Positions 21,782 to 32,489 of a stretch of 36,167 nt of DNA are shown here, piece by piece (the first letter of the stretch is position 1; every line of letters begins with the position of its first letter). The position numbers were made by a program, and so were the translations under genes. The DNA is taken from assembly GCA_002633005.1 (NCBI GenBank), contig NMRA01000911.1, positions 1 to 36,167 on the forward strand, given 5' to 3'. The stretch comes from Phoronis australis. Lineage: Eukaryota > Phoronida > Phoronidae. The notes beneath the pieces are model-generated. The model saw nothing but the letters and a program-made list of their open reading frames with translations. It was not told the DNA's origin and ran no database searches.

Positions 21782-22399
21782 GAAAATTGGATTTTTTTCA
21801 TGTGTGGAAAACTTGAATTTTCTAAAAATTCTATGTGATGAAAATTTACGTTTTCAAGTTTTTAAAATTTGAATATAATGAGATATTTAATTTTTGGTTC
21901 GAAAATTTCCCCATTATTTTCCAACAAAAAACTATTGTTTGCTCATGCAAAACCCATCATCTCATAAAAATGTTGCCCGAATGTTTCCTTAACATTTATA
22001 TAGATACAAACCATAAAACGACGAACGTTTAACCTGGGCCCGGTCTCTAATCTTTGTACTCGAAACGAACTCGAAACTATTTTTGGCAATTTCTCTGCTC
22101 CTTTTGTGCTAACTTAAGATAATTGGTTATCAGATTGTGCTCGAATACATCATAGTTTATGCATAAGAGTTTCTAGTTCAAGTTTGCCCTTGAAGACCCT
22201 TATATTCGTGCTACAAACTTGAGTAAAAACTCGAAATTTCGAGTTCAAACTCGAACTTATTACTTTAATATTGGGTTTACAAACTGTGAACTAAGGGCAA
22301 TAAATTATCTACGTAAGTTATTGTGTACTCGAGCATAGAATAATAGACACTTATCTTGAGTTCTCCCAAAAGTTGAGTAGAAAATGCCAAACCTAATTN

Positions 22400-22636
22400 C
22401 CATTTCTTTTACATGTTTTACAATTAAGGCTTCCTGGTGTACATTGACGATTCGAGACACACTCATTGTGACGCATTCAGGCTCTATCCTCGCACTTACT
22501 CTATCTCTCAGCGTACATTGTATTGTGCAGCTGCTGAGTTGACGGACATGCCATCCTCACGTACTTTTTTGTATGCCTTAAGAAGACTGCCTACATCATA
22601 CTGTCGCGGCTTTCTGTGTTGCTTTTTTACAGGCTT
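22400..22636 (-). pseudogene. psq-type helix-turn-helix fragment of a pogo/Tigger-like transposase
   Basis: On the minus strand an acceptor-like ATTACAG is followed by RKPRQYDVGSLLKAYKKVRE, then DGMSVNSAAAQYNV. After a small deletion of about ten bases it continues LRDRVSARIEPECVT, then HQEALIVKHVKEMG. This is the pipsqueak-type DNA-binding helix-turn-helix and linker typical of pogo/Tigger/Jerky-like proteins. The Pro-Leu-x-Thr of the recognition helix is deleted and the frame is broken there. The match stops at the single N at 22399, so the continuation may be hidden by an assembly gap. It is antisense to the KAP gene. No DDE catalytic domain was found. Confidence 0.75.
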
Positions 22637-23089
22637 CTGTAATAAATAAATGTTTTTGTGAACTGTTTCATTCTTATGTGCTCCTGTTTGCTTACATTTT
22701 TTTGTGTTTCTGCATCAAGAGGTAAAAAATACATAGTAAAAATGCATTACAGAATTTGTGTAAAAGTGTACATAATTATTATGTTTCGGATAGCTCAAAT
22801 ATGTAGAGTGACGTCAGCGCACTTTAAACAACACTAAGGACCCAGCATAAAGTATCTGTAAGTGCTGAGTTCCCCTGGCCTTACAAATTGTGGTGGACCC
22901 TGGGACATTTTGATATTGTTTGAGCAACCCCTAGATTGCATTTTATATCAAATCTGAACGATAGTTGGTTTCGCAATTATGTTTTGAAAATGTGCAAAAA
23001 ACTGCATTAGTAAAATATGCTGTTTTGAGTATAACTTTTGAAAACAAACTATCAACTCACTGTTTTGTTTCACATTATGAACTGTTCAG

Positions 23090-24803
23090 AACAGCTACAT
23101 GTCCCAATACTGTTTTGACAATCGTAAGCAGACGAATGCTGGAAATTGGAACGCTAGATGTCGCGGTACCTCGCAGAAGCGGAAACGAGATGATTCACGA
23201 CTTTAGGGCATTGCTGACTTTAGGGCCTCAGATGGTATGTCACAGAAATTTGCGATATTTAGACTTAAAAATTTTAGATTCAATGCAAGTTCGACTTGTT
23301 TCATTAAAATCAAATCATTCATTGTTGTTAAGAAAGTTAATCTGGGTGAAATTTGACTTAGGTGTTAGTTGAGTTGAATATGGACTGACTGGAATGACCT
23401 CCTCATGTCAGGAAGGGCATGTTCCTTTTCCCTCAAGAAACTTGCTTGGAACCTTAATAGTGAAGTGATTGGTCAGAGTACTGGAGATAGTAATTTTTAT
23501 TTTTACTGTTAATTATTATAATTTACAGTAAAAATAAATTGTTATATCCTGTACGGTAAAAATTATGGTTACATAAGATTCCTCATGAAGACCATGCCAA
23601 TATCTTTACATGGATCTCTTTCCCTGCAAATGGGTTATGTCTGGATTCTTAAGAATCTATCACATACTGTTATGATTGCTAATATCTCATTGTTTTCAGG
23701 TCTCTATTAACTTGGCGGAGTACTTGAATGGAAGAACTAGACATCCAAACATTTGCATCGAAACAATCACCCAGGGGTGGTATTGGGCTGTTTACATCCA
23801 CATGGCAGGTAGAGCTTCATATGTTTCATTGTTGAGTTAAAAATAGTGCTGCTATCAGGGTTTGAATTTGAAACAATATGAAATATGTCCTTGGTTTAGC
23901 CAATGGGCTTATAATCTTTAACAATCTCACTGATTCTTGTAGCCATTTGGTCAAGTCAATGTAAAGCTTCTTGGTTTTGCTATAAGTGTCAAAAAGTACA
24001 CGCGGAAGTATACATGTGAGATTAAACTTTCAGTTCTAATCCTGGTTGTGCCGGCTAAATGTCCATGAAACATTAGTAAGAAGTTCTATGCTGGCTGGAG
24101 ACAGCTAGTTAGAATACAACTAGCTCTGCTCATTATGTAGAGTTGTGCATTTTCTTATCAGATTAACGAATTAAACAATGAAAAGTTCATAAAAACAATG
24201 GGAATTGTAGTTTATTGCAGTTGCCATTTGATAAAAATATTAATTAATTTGTCATAGAATTTGAACTAAAAAGTTACAGAACACGATACCTGGTTAGCCT
24301 GAAGTCCAACTTTTATTAACACATTAAGTTTTGTCATATGCACGGTTTGTTCTCGATAGTGATACCATGATAGGTGACCATGGGCATGTTTTGTACTCAA
24401 GTTGTATAGAATAAAATTGTTTTGAATGTCGCGAATCCAGGATTAAAACTTCATTCAAAACATTATGTGGAAAACTGACCCACTGCAGTGCATGCTTGAA
24501 GTAAACTTGCAGACTAGTCTTGCACTTGAATCCTGGAGAGTGATTGGTTAAACTTTGAGTTTGTAGACTATTTTCTAGGCTCTGTATATCAGCCAGGAAG
24601 TTTTACAAATCAGTGTTGTATAAACAGCACGATAAATATCCAGTAAGTTAAGTTGTCTTATACTGATAGCTTTTACCCGTCTGTTATTAAGATTTGTTGT
24701 CTTTATTGCAGAGTGTGCCTTCAACAATGGTTGGATAAGGAAGGCTACCCAGACAACACACCGTACGCACTTACAAACTGCAGCTCGTGAACCTATGAAT
24801 TGA
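23090..24803 (+). CDS. Three-exon open chain of unknown function inside the 5-kb element
   Basis: Exon a 23090-23234 (acceptor CTGTTCAG, donor ATG|GTATGT, leaves phase 0), exon b 23700-23808 (acceptor TTTTCAG, donor G|GTAGAG, leaves phase 1) and exon c 24712-24803 (acceptor TTGCAG, stop TGA) join without a stop to about 115 residues. They include MLEIGTLDVAVPRRSGNEMI, then LAEYLNGRTRHPNICIETIT, then WYWAVYIHMAECAFNNGWIR, and end in AAREPMN. Composition and splice sites look genuinely coding. I do not recognise the family. Exon a needs a preceding exon that I could not find. It could be a gene of the element or captured host exons. Coordinates span the introns. Confidence 0.45.
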
Positions 24804-24919
24804 GTTATCTGAGCTCAGAAACGTGCATTTGTGGTCACAAAACATGGATTATTTGCCTGTGAAGCTAAGCAAGCAGATCCAGCTAAAGAAGATTAAGTGG
24901 CTTGTGGTCTACCATAGGG

Positions 24920-25413
24920 CCCTTTCACATTGACTTAACTCTTGTCTGAGCAGAGCATCGGCGTATACTGCGAAGTTAACTGGACCGTTCATTTTGGCTT
25001 CGGTAGTTAATGAACTTCGAAGTAAACAGTAGGTGACGCTGTCGTGATCGAAGGTATCGCAAGGTAGCACTGCATGCTAAGATGTGACAACTTGGGAATA
25101 TTCACATGTGTTAATTGACATAAAACTTATTTCTAAATTGATAGGTGATTATTTGAGCAAGGAATAAGCAACTATTATCCATCACACCATTATGCAATTG
25201 TTAATGATAACAGTGGCCCCTGGTAATAACTTCGATAGGACCGAAGTTGATCGTTGATACTGCGTGGCAGCGTTGACGCTAAGCAATTAAATCCACCTGT
25301 TTAGTGCGAAGTTAACTGGCGCTGTTAACTTCCTTCCAGGACCAAAGTTTAAGCGTTCATAATGACATTAACTCCCAAAAACTTTGACGCGTCGATGTTA
25401 GTAAACGAGAAAG
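24920..25413. mobile_element. MITE-B copy 2, nested inside the 5-kb element
   Basis: The left end CCCTTTCACATTGACTTAAC and the reverse complement of the right end CTTTCTCGTTTACTAACATC are imperfect inverted repeats. The interior shares AGGTAGCACTGCATGCTAAG, AATCCACCTGTTT, AGTTAACTGGCGCTGTTA and AAGCGTTCATA with the copy at 16524-16976, in the same order. It is non-coding. Boundaries are approximate to a few bases, and no target duplication is certain. Confidence 0.7.
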
Positions 25414-26280
25414 AATATTTTTGTGGTCAAAGGTCTAAGTTTTCTAATTTTCATCTCGTATAACCAGGTTGTACTTACAGTTACTTTTAGTGAAACTTGT
25501 TCGCACCATGGAGTGTATTGGATTTACTGTTATTATGATTGTCAACAAAATGAAACTTTGACTTTTAAATTGATATTTTTAATGTTGAAAACACTTATAG
25601 GTGATTCTAGGCACTATTTCTAGCATGAGAATTGTACTTCCCAAAATCAAACCTGCGGCCATTGTCGATAAACTTTTAGTTACTTGTTACGTTTTATGTT
25701 ATGCTTTTGTCTCTGCAGATATTCTTGGATTTTGCATATTAAGTGATTTCTTATTCTTGGTGTCATTGCTGTAATTTTAGTTGAAAAAGTCTGCTGTTGA
25801 AACGTAGACTTTTGTTGTAGTCCTTCCTGGCTATGTAATCACATTTTCTTCGGTTGTGTTTCATGATTTGGTAGTGATTTCTCTGTTTGTACATTCCATT
25901 TTGCTCCCTCAGTTATCCTATAATTGTCATAGACTGAGAACAATGCAAATATGAATTTATCATTAGCCTCATTTAGTTTTCACTGCATTGTATGCATGAC
26001 ACTTGATGAACTGATTTTTGAAATGTTTCTGGTTTTTAAGATTTTGATATTTCACTTACGTTCACTTATTTTAAGGAACTAGTGTATTTTAGGAAGTGCA
26101 TTTTATTTTCTGCAATTAATCACTGTTAATGAAATGTTAACAGAACTCTAGTTTGTTAAATCTTTATGAGTATCATTAAATTTGTTACTTTACTCCACTC
26201 TTGTTTTAGTGAAAGTCGAAATTTTTGAATGCCTGTCCTATTGAAAATAATTCCTTTTAGAAAACTTCAGTTTTCAAAAG
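25414..26280. other. Interior of the 5-kb element, nothing recognised
   Basis: AT-rich sequence with a 66-codon open frame (25423-25623) that has no recognisable family. No transposase signature is seen on either strand. Confidence 0.4.
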
Positions 26281-26309
26281 TTAGTTCCTTGAAAATTTAT
26301 TTTCAGAAA

Positions 26310-26512
26310 ACTTAGTTTTCAAAAACTTAAGTTTCGATGGCTTATGTTTGTTACTAAAAACTTGTTCCAAAACTTAAGTTTTTCAAAAACTTAAATTTCT
26401 GTAACTTAAGTTTTTCAAAACTTAAGTTATGAAAACTTAAGTTCGTTCCAAAAAAACTTGTTCCAAAATACGTGATTGAAAACTTAAGTTTTTCGATGAA
26501 AACTTAAGTTCA
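26310..26512. repeat. Right palindrome array (AACTTAAGTT), 7 CTTAAG cores
   Basis: Seven exact CTTAAG cores plus several one-base variants (for example ACTTAGTTTT and ACTTAAATTT) lie within about 200 bases. It mirrors the left array and makes up the right subterminal region of the 5-kb element. It has half the number of intact cores and more decay than the left side. Confidence 0.93.
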
Positions 26513-26524
26513 TTTTTGTAAGGG

Positions 26525-27404
26525 AATGGCCAAGACGTTGTTCATTTAGCTTCTTGCATCTATTTGCACCAAAAACTCCTGCATGATTTTGTTCAAGACA
26601 AATCTTGAATATTACAGCAGTATATTCCAGGGTACGTTATGGTCTCCCTATAAATAATTCTCTCTCTGTCTATCTTTTACACAGATAATTAAAGTCTACA
26701 TTACTCGGAAGAGATACTTGTTTTGGTGGGTTTTTACTTGTTTTCAAGTGAATTGAAATTAGAACTGTCTAAGTTTTCAGGAAGCATTGCAAAATAACGC
26801 TAGTTCGGTCCCGGGAGTACGTGCATTTACTTTGTATATTTAACTGGCTATAATTTCTAAATTAAGGATTCAAGTTTGTTTGCTCCTTTGCCACTTTCGA
26901 TGCTCCGTCACATTGAAAAAATATTGTGAGTTTTCTACACGTTTTCCCCGCGTTGTTTTTTCTAAGCTAAACAAGGGCAATGTCAGATTTCTTTGTAAAC
27001 CCTAGGCAAAAATGGTCAAAGCATCAAGAGTTCACAAAATATGGATTTAACTCCCGCCACTAATAAAGGAGATAAATGTCTCACCTCTTTGTAACGGAGG
27101 GGACATTTTGGATTTCAACTACTACAAGTTTTTCATAAAATCGCAAACACTTTATTGTCTGGACTATGCAGAACCAGTTCCTGAAATGATTTTTCAAAAA
27201 TTTATTTTCCTTCAATCTGTAATCGCTCTTTAAGTGATATCTATCAGTTTATGAAACAAATTTACTGCAATGAGAATGGAAAACAAAACAAATGTGAAAC
27301 TCTTCAAATCAGGTGATTTTCAGTACACGTCGAGGTAGAAGGAAGGAACAGTTGTTAGGAAATAATTAACTTTATATTAACGTTAATATTTTTTTCTGTT
27401 TCAG
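26525..27404. other. Intron sequence downstream of the 5-kb element
   Basis: No coding or repeat family is recognised. It ends in the acceptor TTTTTTCTGTTTCAG at 27404. Confidence 0.45.
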
Positions 27405-29557
27405 ATAACAAAATCCAGGAAATAAAATGGATTGTTGGGAAATACTGTACAATTCCTTTATGGGCCTATTTCTTTACCGTGGTCTGCGTTTTGGCCGTTA
27501 TCACTGGCTTGGCTTGGCACACTGTACTGTTGGCAGCAAGGGGTGGAGACGTCTTCGAAGAGCTTCGTTTTTACTTCTCGTTGATTGCAAGCAACAGCTG
27601 CACTGTTTTCCTTGTGATCTTTGGTACCGCTGTTCTTTGTTATCGAGTTTATTTACCTTCTCATTCATGGATGCGATGTCTAATTACCGGAACAATTGTG
27701 CTCATTGTCTTTTCTGCAGTTGCGTGGCTTTGTTTACCCGATTGCCTAACATTCTTCTCCAACATGAGCGAGATTACGCTTCACGTGACGAGTAGGGCTG
27801 TTGTCGGGGTTTCCACATCGATTGTCCTGCTTATACTCTTGGCATTCACGTTGGTAAAACGCTGGGAAGATTTTCAGAAGTTCGTGCTTCTCGTCTTTTG
27901 CCAAAGACCTCCGTCACCGCCTAAAAAAGCACCGATACATATAATTGAAGTACACTTTAGTGCTTGGGAATATGCAGGTTCCGATTTTCTTTGGGCAGGC
28001 ATTGTGTGTAACATGTCTGATAAAGTGCAGAAGTATTTTGGGTTCTGGAAAACGCGATTATTTCAGATTTTGACTGCGTTCACAAACATGTCACATGTAG
28101 ATGGTGAACGAACCAATGTATCTGCAGACACCAAATACGTGAACGTTCAACAACGATGCATTTCCTTCCTACCCTGCTATATGGTGGTCTGGTTTTGTTT
28201 CTGTGTGGCGTCAGTCATCTGTCTTTGGGGCTTTGATATGGTTGCGCAAACATGTTTCCCAGACCACAAATATCCTGCCGTAATATTGCCAGTGACAATT
28301 CTTGTGGTGAGCTGTATTTACAGCCATATAGACGCCATTAAATCACTCCTTATATCACCGACACAGCGTATAATGAAAATGTACAAATCTCTTTCAAAGT
28401 CGTCATTTGAAGAAGAGTTGGGGTTCATGCATCGTGTTAAGTCGGAAATATTTAATTTGGCTGACTGCATGAAATACATGGAGTGTGTCGACCAAAGACA
28501 TTATCGCCTGTTGATAGTTATTGATGATGTTGATCGGTTAGAGAAGAAAAAAATATGCAAACTTTTACAAGCAGTGAATGTTCTCCTATCTGACACATCC
28601 AATCCCTTCATTTCCATTCTAGCTATTGACCCCAGAATTGTAGAAGCCGCTATAGAGCAATCTTTTGTGTTGGACATGAGTTCCACGTCTTTTCACGTAA
28701 GATCTTTCGAAGTGAGTGGCAATGAATACTTGAAGAAAATTGTCCACCTTCCTTTCTTTATACCTGTTCCGAGTAAGGATGATGTCAAGTTTTTCATGGA
28801 TTCTATGTTCAAGGAGACTAGCAACGTAGATTCAACATATAGGGAAAATGAAAGGGCAGAATTTCTACTACACAGTAGACGAGGTGAATCAGCTGGACTT
28901 AATACTGGTGGTGTGAATCCAGATAGTGGTTATCCCAAAACACCAACAAGAACTGGTGAACGTATTTTACGTACCGGGGGAAAAGATGAAGGGAGAGAAG
29001 AAGAATCAGGCGACAGTGAAGAAGACACCGACATGCAATTGGAAGACGGTGAGGATGCGGTAAGTGTAGCCCGCAAAGCATACCGCAATTATGCCGAGTT
29101 TATTCATCCCAATCCAAGGAGCATGAAGCGAATTTGTAATGTCATGATGCTGACCTTAAAACTGATGTGGAGAAATGGGAAAAAACAAAAATCAGACATC
29201 TTAGACTTAGCGTGGTGGACAATCTTGACAGAACAGTGGCCATGTGCAACAAACTGGTTGATCGCTGTTTACGAGGATGACAAAAATGATGTCCCCGGAG
29301 ATTTTTTTGTTGCGAATTTATTCAAAGCTAACAAAGAGGAACTAAGAGAGCTTGAAAAGACATCTTATTTTGAAACTATGGATCGCAATTCGAGGATGTT
29401 TTCTTCGTTTCTAAGAAAGCGCACATGGAAAGTCACTGACATGATGAAGTATGCATCCACTTCTGTAAACATCGATCACAGCCTCAGAGATAAAATAACA
29501 TGTATGAGGCGACAACGCGAGCAGAGCTCTTCTGAACAGAGAATTGTTGTCCCGTAA
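27405..29557 (+). CDS. Ankyrin/KAP P-loop NTPase gene, long terminal exon
   Basis: A single exon of about 717 codons begins after acceptor TTTCAG and ends at TAA 29555-29557. Counting from the first ankyrin codon (total 847 residues visible): membrane segments at about 148-173, 189-214, 220-241 and 262-281; FSAWEY at 315-320, the F-x-A-W-E-Y signature of KAP NTPases; two more membrane segments at about 387-410 and 420-440; Walker B LLIVIDDVDRL near 498-509; FISILAIDP shortly after; an acidic, low-complexity insert; then NPRSMKRICN. KAP proteins carry transmembrane helices inserted between Walker A and Walker B, as here. With ankyrin repeats in front, the layout resembles Kidins220/ARMS in outline, but the gene looks more like the expanded ankyrin-KAP genes of invertebrates. 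It is likely a membrane-bound ATP-dependent scaffold. Its physiological role is unknown. An ATTAAA hexamer follows at 29592. Confidence 0.93.
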
Positions 29558-30612
29558 TAGTCAAATAATAGTTGAATCTAAAACACGAGCCATTAAAACA
29601 CATAGTGACATGTTACATAAAACAGTGCCAAAAAAGAACTCCACCGCATTTTTGGATTTGAGGAAAATATCGCTTTTCGTCTTGGATCTACATTCTATGT
29701 TGAATTCTCACCGAAATTGTTTAAGTCTAAGACAACTTTTCATGAAACACCCCTGTTAGGTCTCTATTTATTTGGATTGAAATAAGTCCTTAGTTGTCAG
29801 ATAAATGATTAGAATGTGTCATTATTCAAACACGGGGTCATGAGGAAGATAAAAAGCTTGGAAAACATTTGACCGTAAACAAATACGGAGAATATTTAGG
29901 TAACTAAGGCGAGTCCCTATTTGGGACAGTTGTCATGCAACAGATTGCAGGTACTTATATACATCTGGAGACCCTGCCTACATTCCGGCTCACTCCCTAT
30001 AGTCGAGAGGTTTTTGGCTAACATCAACTATCCAAGAAACCTTGGGTCTGCATTGGCATTTGATGTCCAAGGGTAGGGCTGATCCGGTCCATTTCCGTCT
30101 TCAGATCTGCCACCTGGCCAGTGTGATGCGATGTGGGACTTACACACGAGTATACTTTCATAGACTTGTCAACGAATTCTGGTCTGAGACGTTATGCAGT
30201 ACGTGTAAAATTCTAAACACAGACTTCAAACATTTTTCGTAACTTCTGTCGCTAACGGCAGTCAAAAGATGGTTTGTTGATGTGCTTGGGACACTTCCAA
30301 TGCAGATTGATTATGGAGATTCGTTTGCGAGGTATGACACGTGGTGGATCACGCGATCACCTGAAAACGCCCGGGAGTATTCATCAGAATAAACAAGCCG
30401 CAAATACCTTTTAATTCACAAGTATCTTATCAATTGTAACGGAACTTAAATAGGTGACAGACAAGGCGCCTTTCTGATTCGCACCTCGACGTGTGTACTG
30501 TGATTCTATGCTCCACACTATTGATGGCCATTAACTTTACGCTGTCTAGTCGAGTAAAGAGTTTTTCATCGCCAGGAGAGCTATGGGTAAGCTCACAAGC
30601 TCACCTGCCTCC
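29558..30612. other. Non-coding stretch downstream of the KAP gene
   Basis: The first part is probably the 3' untranslated region (ATTAAA at 29592). A 66-codon frame at 30042-30242 is not recognised. No gene is supported. Confidence 0.45.
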
Positions 30613-30735
30613 CAGTCGGTAACGCTAGGACCTCGCGAAAAAACAAGACTTCGCGAGATTACGTGAGATAATGCCATGTATTTTAAATGAGATCGCGTGA
30701 TTTTGACTAGATTTAGCTAGGTCCTAGCGTTACTG
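30613..30735. mobile_element. MITE-C copy 1, about 123 bp
   Basis: The left end reads CAGTCGGTAACGCTAGGACC and the reverse complement of the right end CAGTAACGCTAGGACCTAGC: inverted repeats beginning CAGT with a 3-base difference. The interior contains CGCGAGATTACGTGAGATAA. The following bases, up to about 30753, are also shared with copy 2. No coding capacity. Confidence 0.7.
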
Positions 30736-30960
30736 AACGCACGCCTGATCTTGTCACCAAACGTAGTGCATTGCATCACAAAGTGACAACACTCCTGCTG
30801 CTCGAATCCATTTGACATCTGAATGAAAATCAGTTGGTGTGAATGATTGAGCAATCTTAGAATTAGCTCAAAGACTTGAGCTCGTGGATGTAGGCCTGAT
30901 GCTGAGTGCGACAGTTCAACTTTGACAGCGGGGCCCTTCATCATTGCCAGCCTTCCGTTT

Positions 30961-31106
30961 AGTAGCGCTAGGACTTCGCTAAAAAGCAAGGCTTTGCGAG
31001 ATTACGTGAGATATTGTCATGCATTTTTATTGAGAACGCGTGACTTTGGCTAGAGTTGAGCTGGGTCCTAGCATAGGCCCAGGCGTTACTGACCGCACGC
31101 CTGATT
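30961..31106. mobile_element. MITE-C copy 2
   Basis: It is in the same orientation as copy 1, from AGTAGCGCTAGGACTTCGCT to GGCGTTACTGACCGCACGCC. It shares GCGAGATTACGTGAGATA and GGTCCTAGC with copy 1. Homology includes the right flank (CGCACGCCTGAT), so either the element is longer than its inverted repeats suggest, or copy 2 arose by local segmental duplication rather than by transposition. Confidence 0.65.
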
Positions 31107-31920
31107 TCATGTATGGGAGCCATTAGTTACTTCAACATGAAGTTTGACCACAACTAATTGGAACTAGTCGACTCCGAGGTGTGGACTTCAGTTTTACCTT
31201 TTTAACGCAGCATGAGATTTTAGTGCTTGACAAACTTGTACATGTACATATAGGATACCGCCGTGTTTTTCATTGTCGATTGAGTGTTGGGTGTTTTAGT
31301 TTATTTAGCACTTTTAATTATGGATATATTGATACAAATGTAAAAAAAATCGATATCTCCTTTTGAAATCAGAGTTCAGCTAGCAAGAACAATCTTATTT
31401 CAATGAAACATTCGGATATTGACAAAAACGACTCGCATGTTGTCATTTTAGGTGATTTAGGTAATGTCCATCTTTTCTGCTACGCTGAGGTACTATTTAA
31501 CAAACTGATCAGTAAAACTATTCATGGTAGATATTGATTATTGGTATCTTTACGTCAAAAGCGGATTTTTAGCAGGGACTGCCTCTTCATACAGCTAAGA
31601 CAAAAACGCTTTCCACATGCCATCTTGATCGATTATTCGAACATTTTCCATCAAATTTCGGTTTCCCCATTATAGCATCTTTGACTGGCCAGTGTTAGCT
31701 TTGTGTAATGTGCACTATCATTGTGCTGACGATCGGCGTTACTTTAATTTCGACAAGGTCTGATTTTTCTTCCTTACGTCACTTCATAAGTCTAACACAA
31801 CCGACTTTCTCTCGACTCGAAAATACAAACATGGATAAAATACATGCTACATGTACATGTAAGTTGTCTAAAATATTGGTCTAGCCTTAGTTTCGGTGCA
31901 GTGAAAAAAGGAGTGTATTA
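31107..31920. other. Non-coding stretch, nothing recognised
   Basis: There are only short open frames without family resemblance. Confidence 0.45.
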
Positions 31921-32078
31921 TACCTTTTAATTAGATGTTTGATTGTTTGCCTGAATAATTTTTACCTTGTAATTAGACGTTTTATTGTTTGCATAAACAG
32001 CCTTTCCTTGTAATTAGATGTTTGATTGTTTACAGAAATAGTTTTTACATTGCAACTAGATGTCTGATTGTTGACCAT
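31921..32078 (+). repeat. Minisatellite, period about 43 bp, nearly four units
   Basis: The block TTGTAATTAGATGTTTGATT, followed by GTTTGC or GTTTAC, recurs four times with substitutions and small indels, starting near 31925, 31968, 32009 and 32053. The last unit is truncated. It is non-coding. Confidence 0.85.
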
Positions 32079-32456
32079 CTGGAATGAGTTGCATCAAGCT
32101 CTAAAACTTATAATATCCGCTGAATCAGTTTGATTATTGCATGGTGACACATTGTTTAACAGATGGTATCGTGGCGCGCGATAGTGTGACGTCATTTGTT
32201 GTTAATCAAAGTATAGGATAATGCAAAACTGACCTCTGCTTGTTTGCTTGACTTGTTTTGTGTTTCAATAAATAGATGTTTCAGTGTCGTGATGTGATTC
32301 AGTTTCATTGTTTCATGGTAACAAGATGTTGTTTTGGAAAATAAATGAAAATTGATAAAACCTAGTTCTTGCCGAGCTTTTTTCCAAACATTCCGTAGCC
32401 TTTATACCACAATATTAGCCACGAATGGCAGATACAACAGTGTAATAACCCACATA

Positions 32457-32478
32457 GTTATCTCACTGGTGAGATAAC
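32457..32478. repeat. Perfect short hairpin
   Basis: GTTATCTCAC, then TG, then GTGAGATAAC: ten-base arms with no mismatch around a two-base centre. It lies 12 bases from the tRNA-like relic and may belong to the tail of that element. Confidence 0.9.
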
Positions 32479-32489
32479 ATTTTGGCGGG

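Larger units (their letters stand above)
21479..26524. mobile_element. 5,046-bp inverted-repeat element with palindrome-array ends, inside the KAP gene intron
   Basis: The left end starts CCCTTACAAAAATGAACTTA at 21479. The right end, reverse-complemented from 26524, starts with the same 20 bases, and identity continues for 26 bases. Similarity then continues loosely because both ends are made of repeated AACTTAAGTT palindromes. The flanks are CAA on the left and AAT on the right, so at most a 2-bp AA duplication is visible. Inside are a three-exon open chain (23090-24803, plus), a psq-type transposase fragment (22400-22636, minus) and a nested MITE-B (24920-25413). The superfamily could not be assigned. 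The ends are strong evidence for a transposon-like unit. Autonomy is not shown. Confidence 0.82.

Noticed and set aside
27427-27795. 122-codon frame overlapping the long KAP exon in another frame
   Set aside because: It is a shadow of the KAP coding sequence, whose frame is fixed by the splice phase and by conserved motifs.
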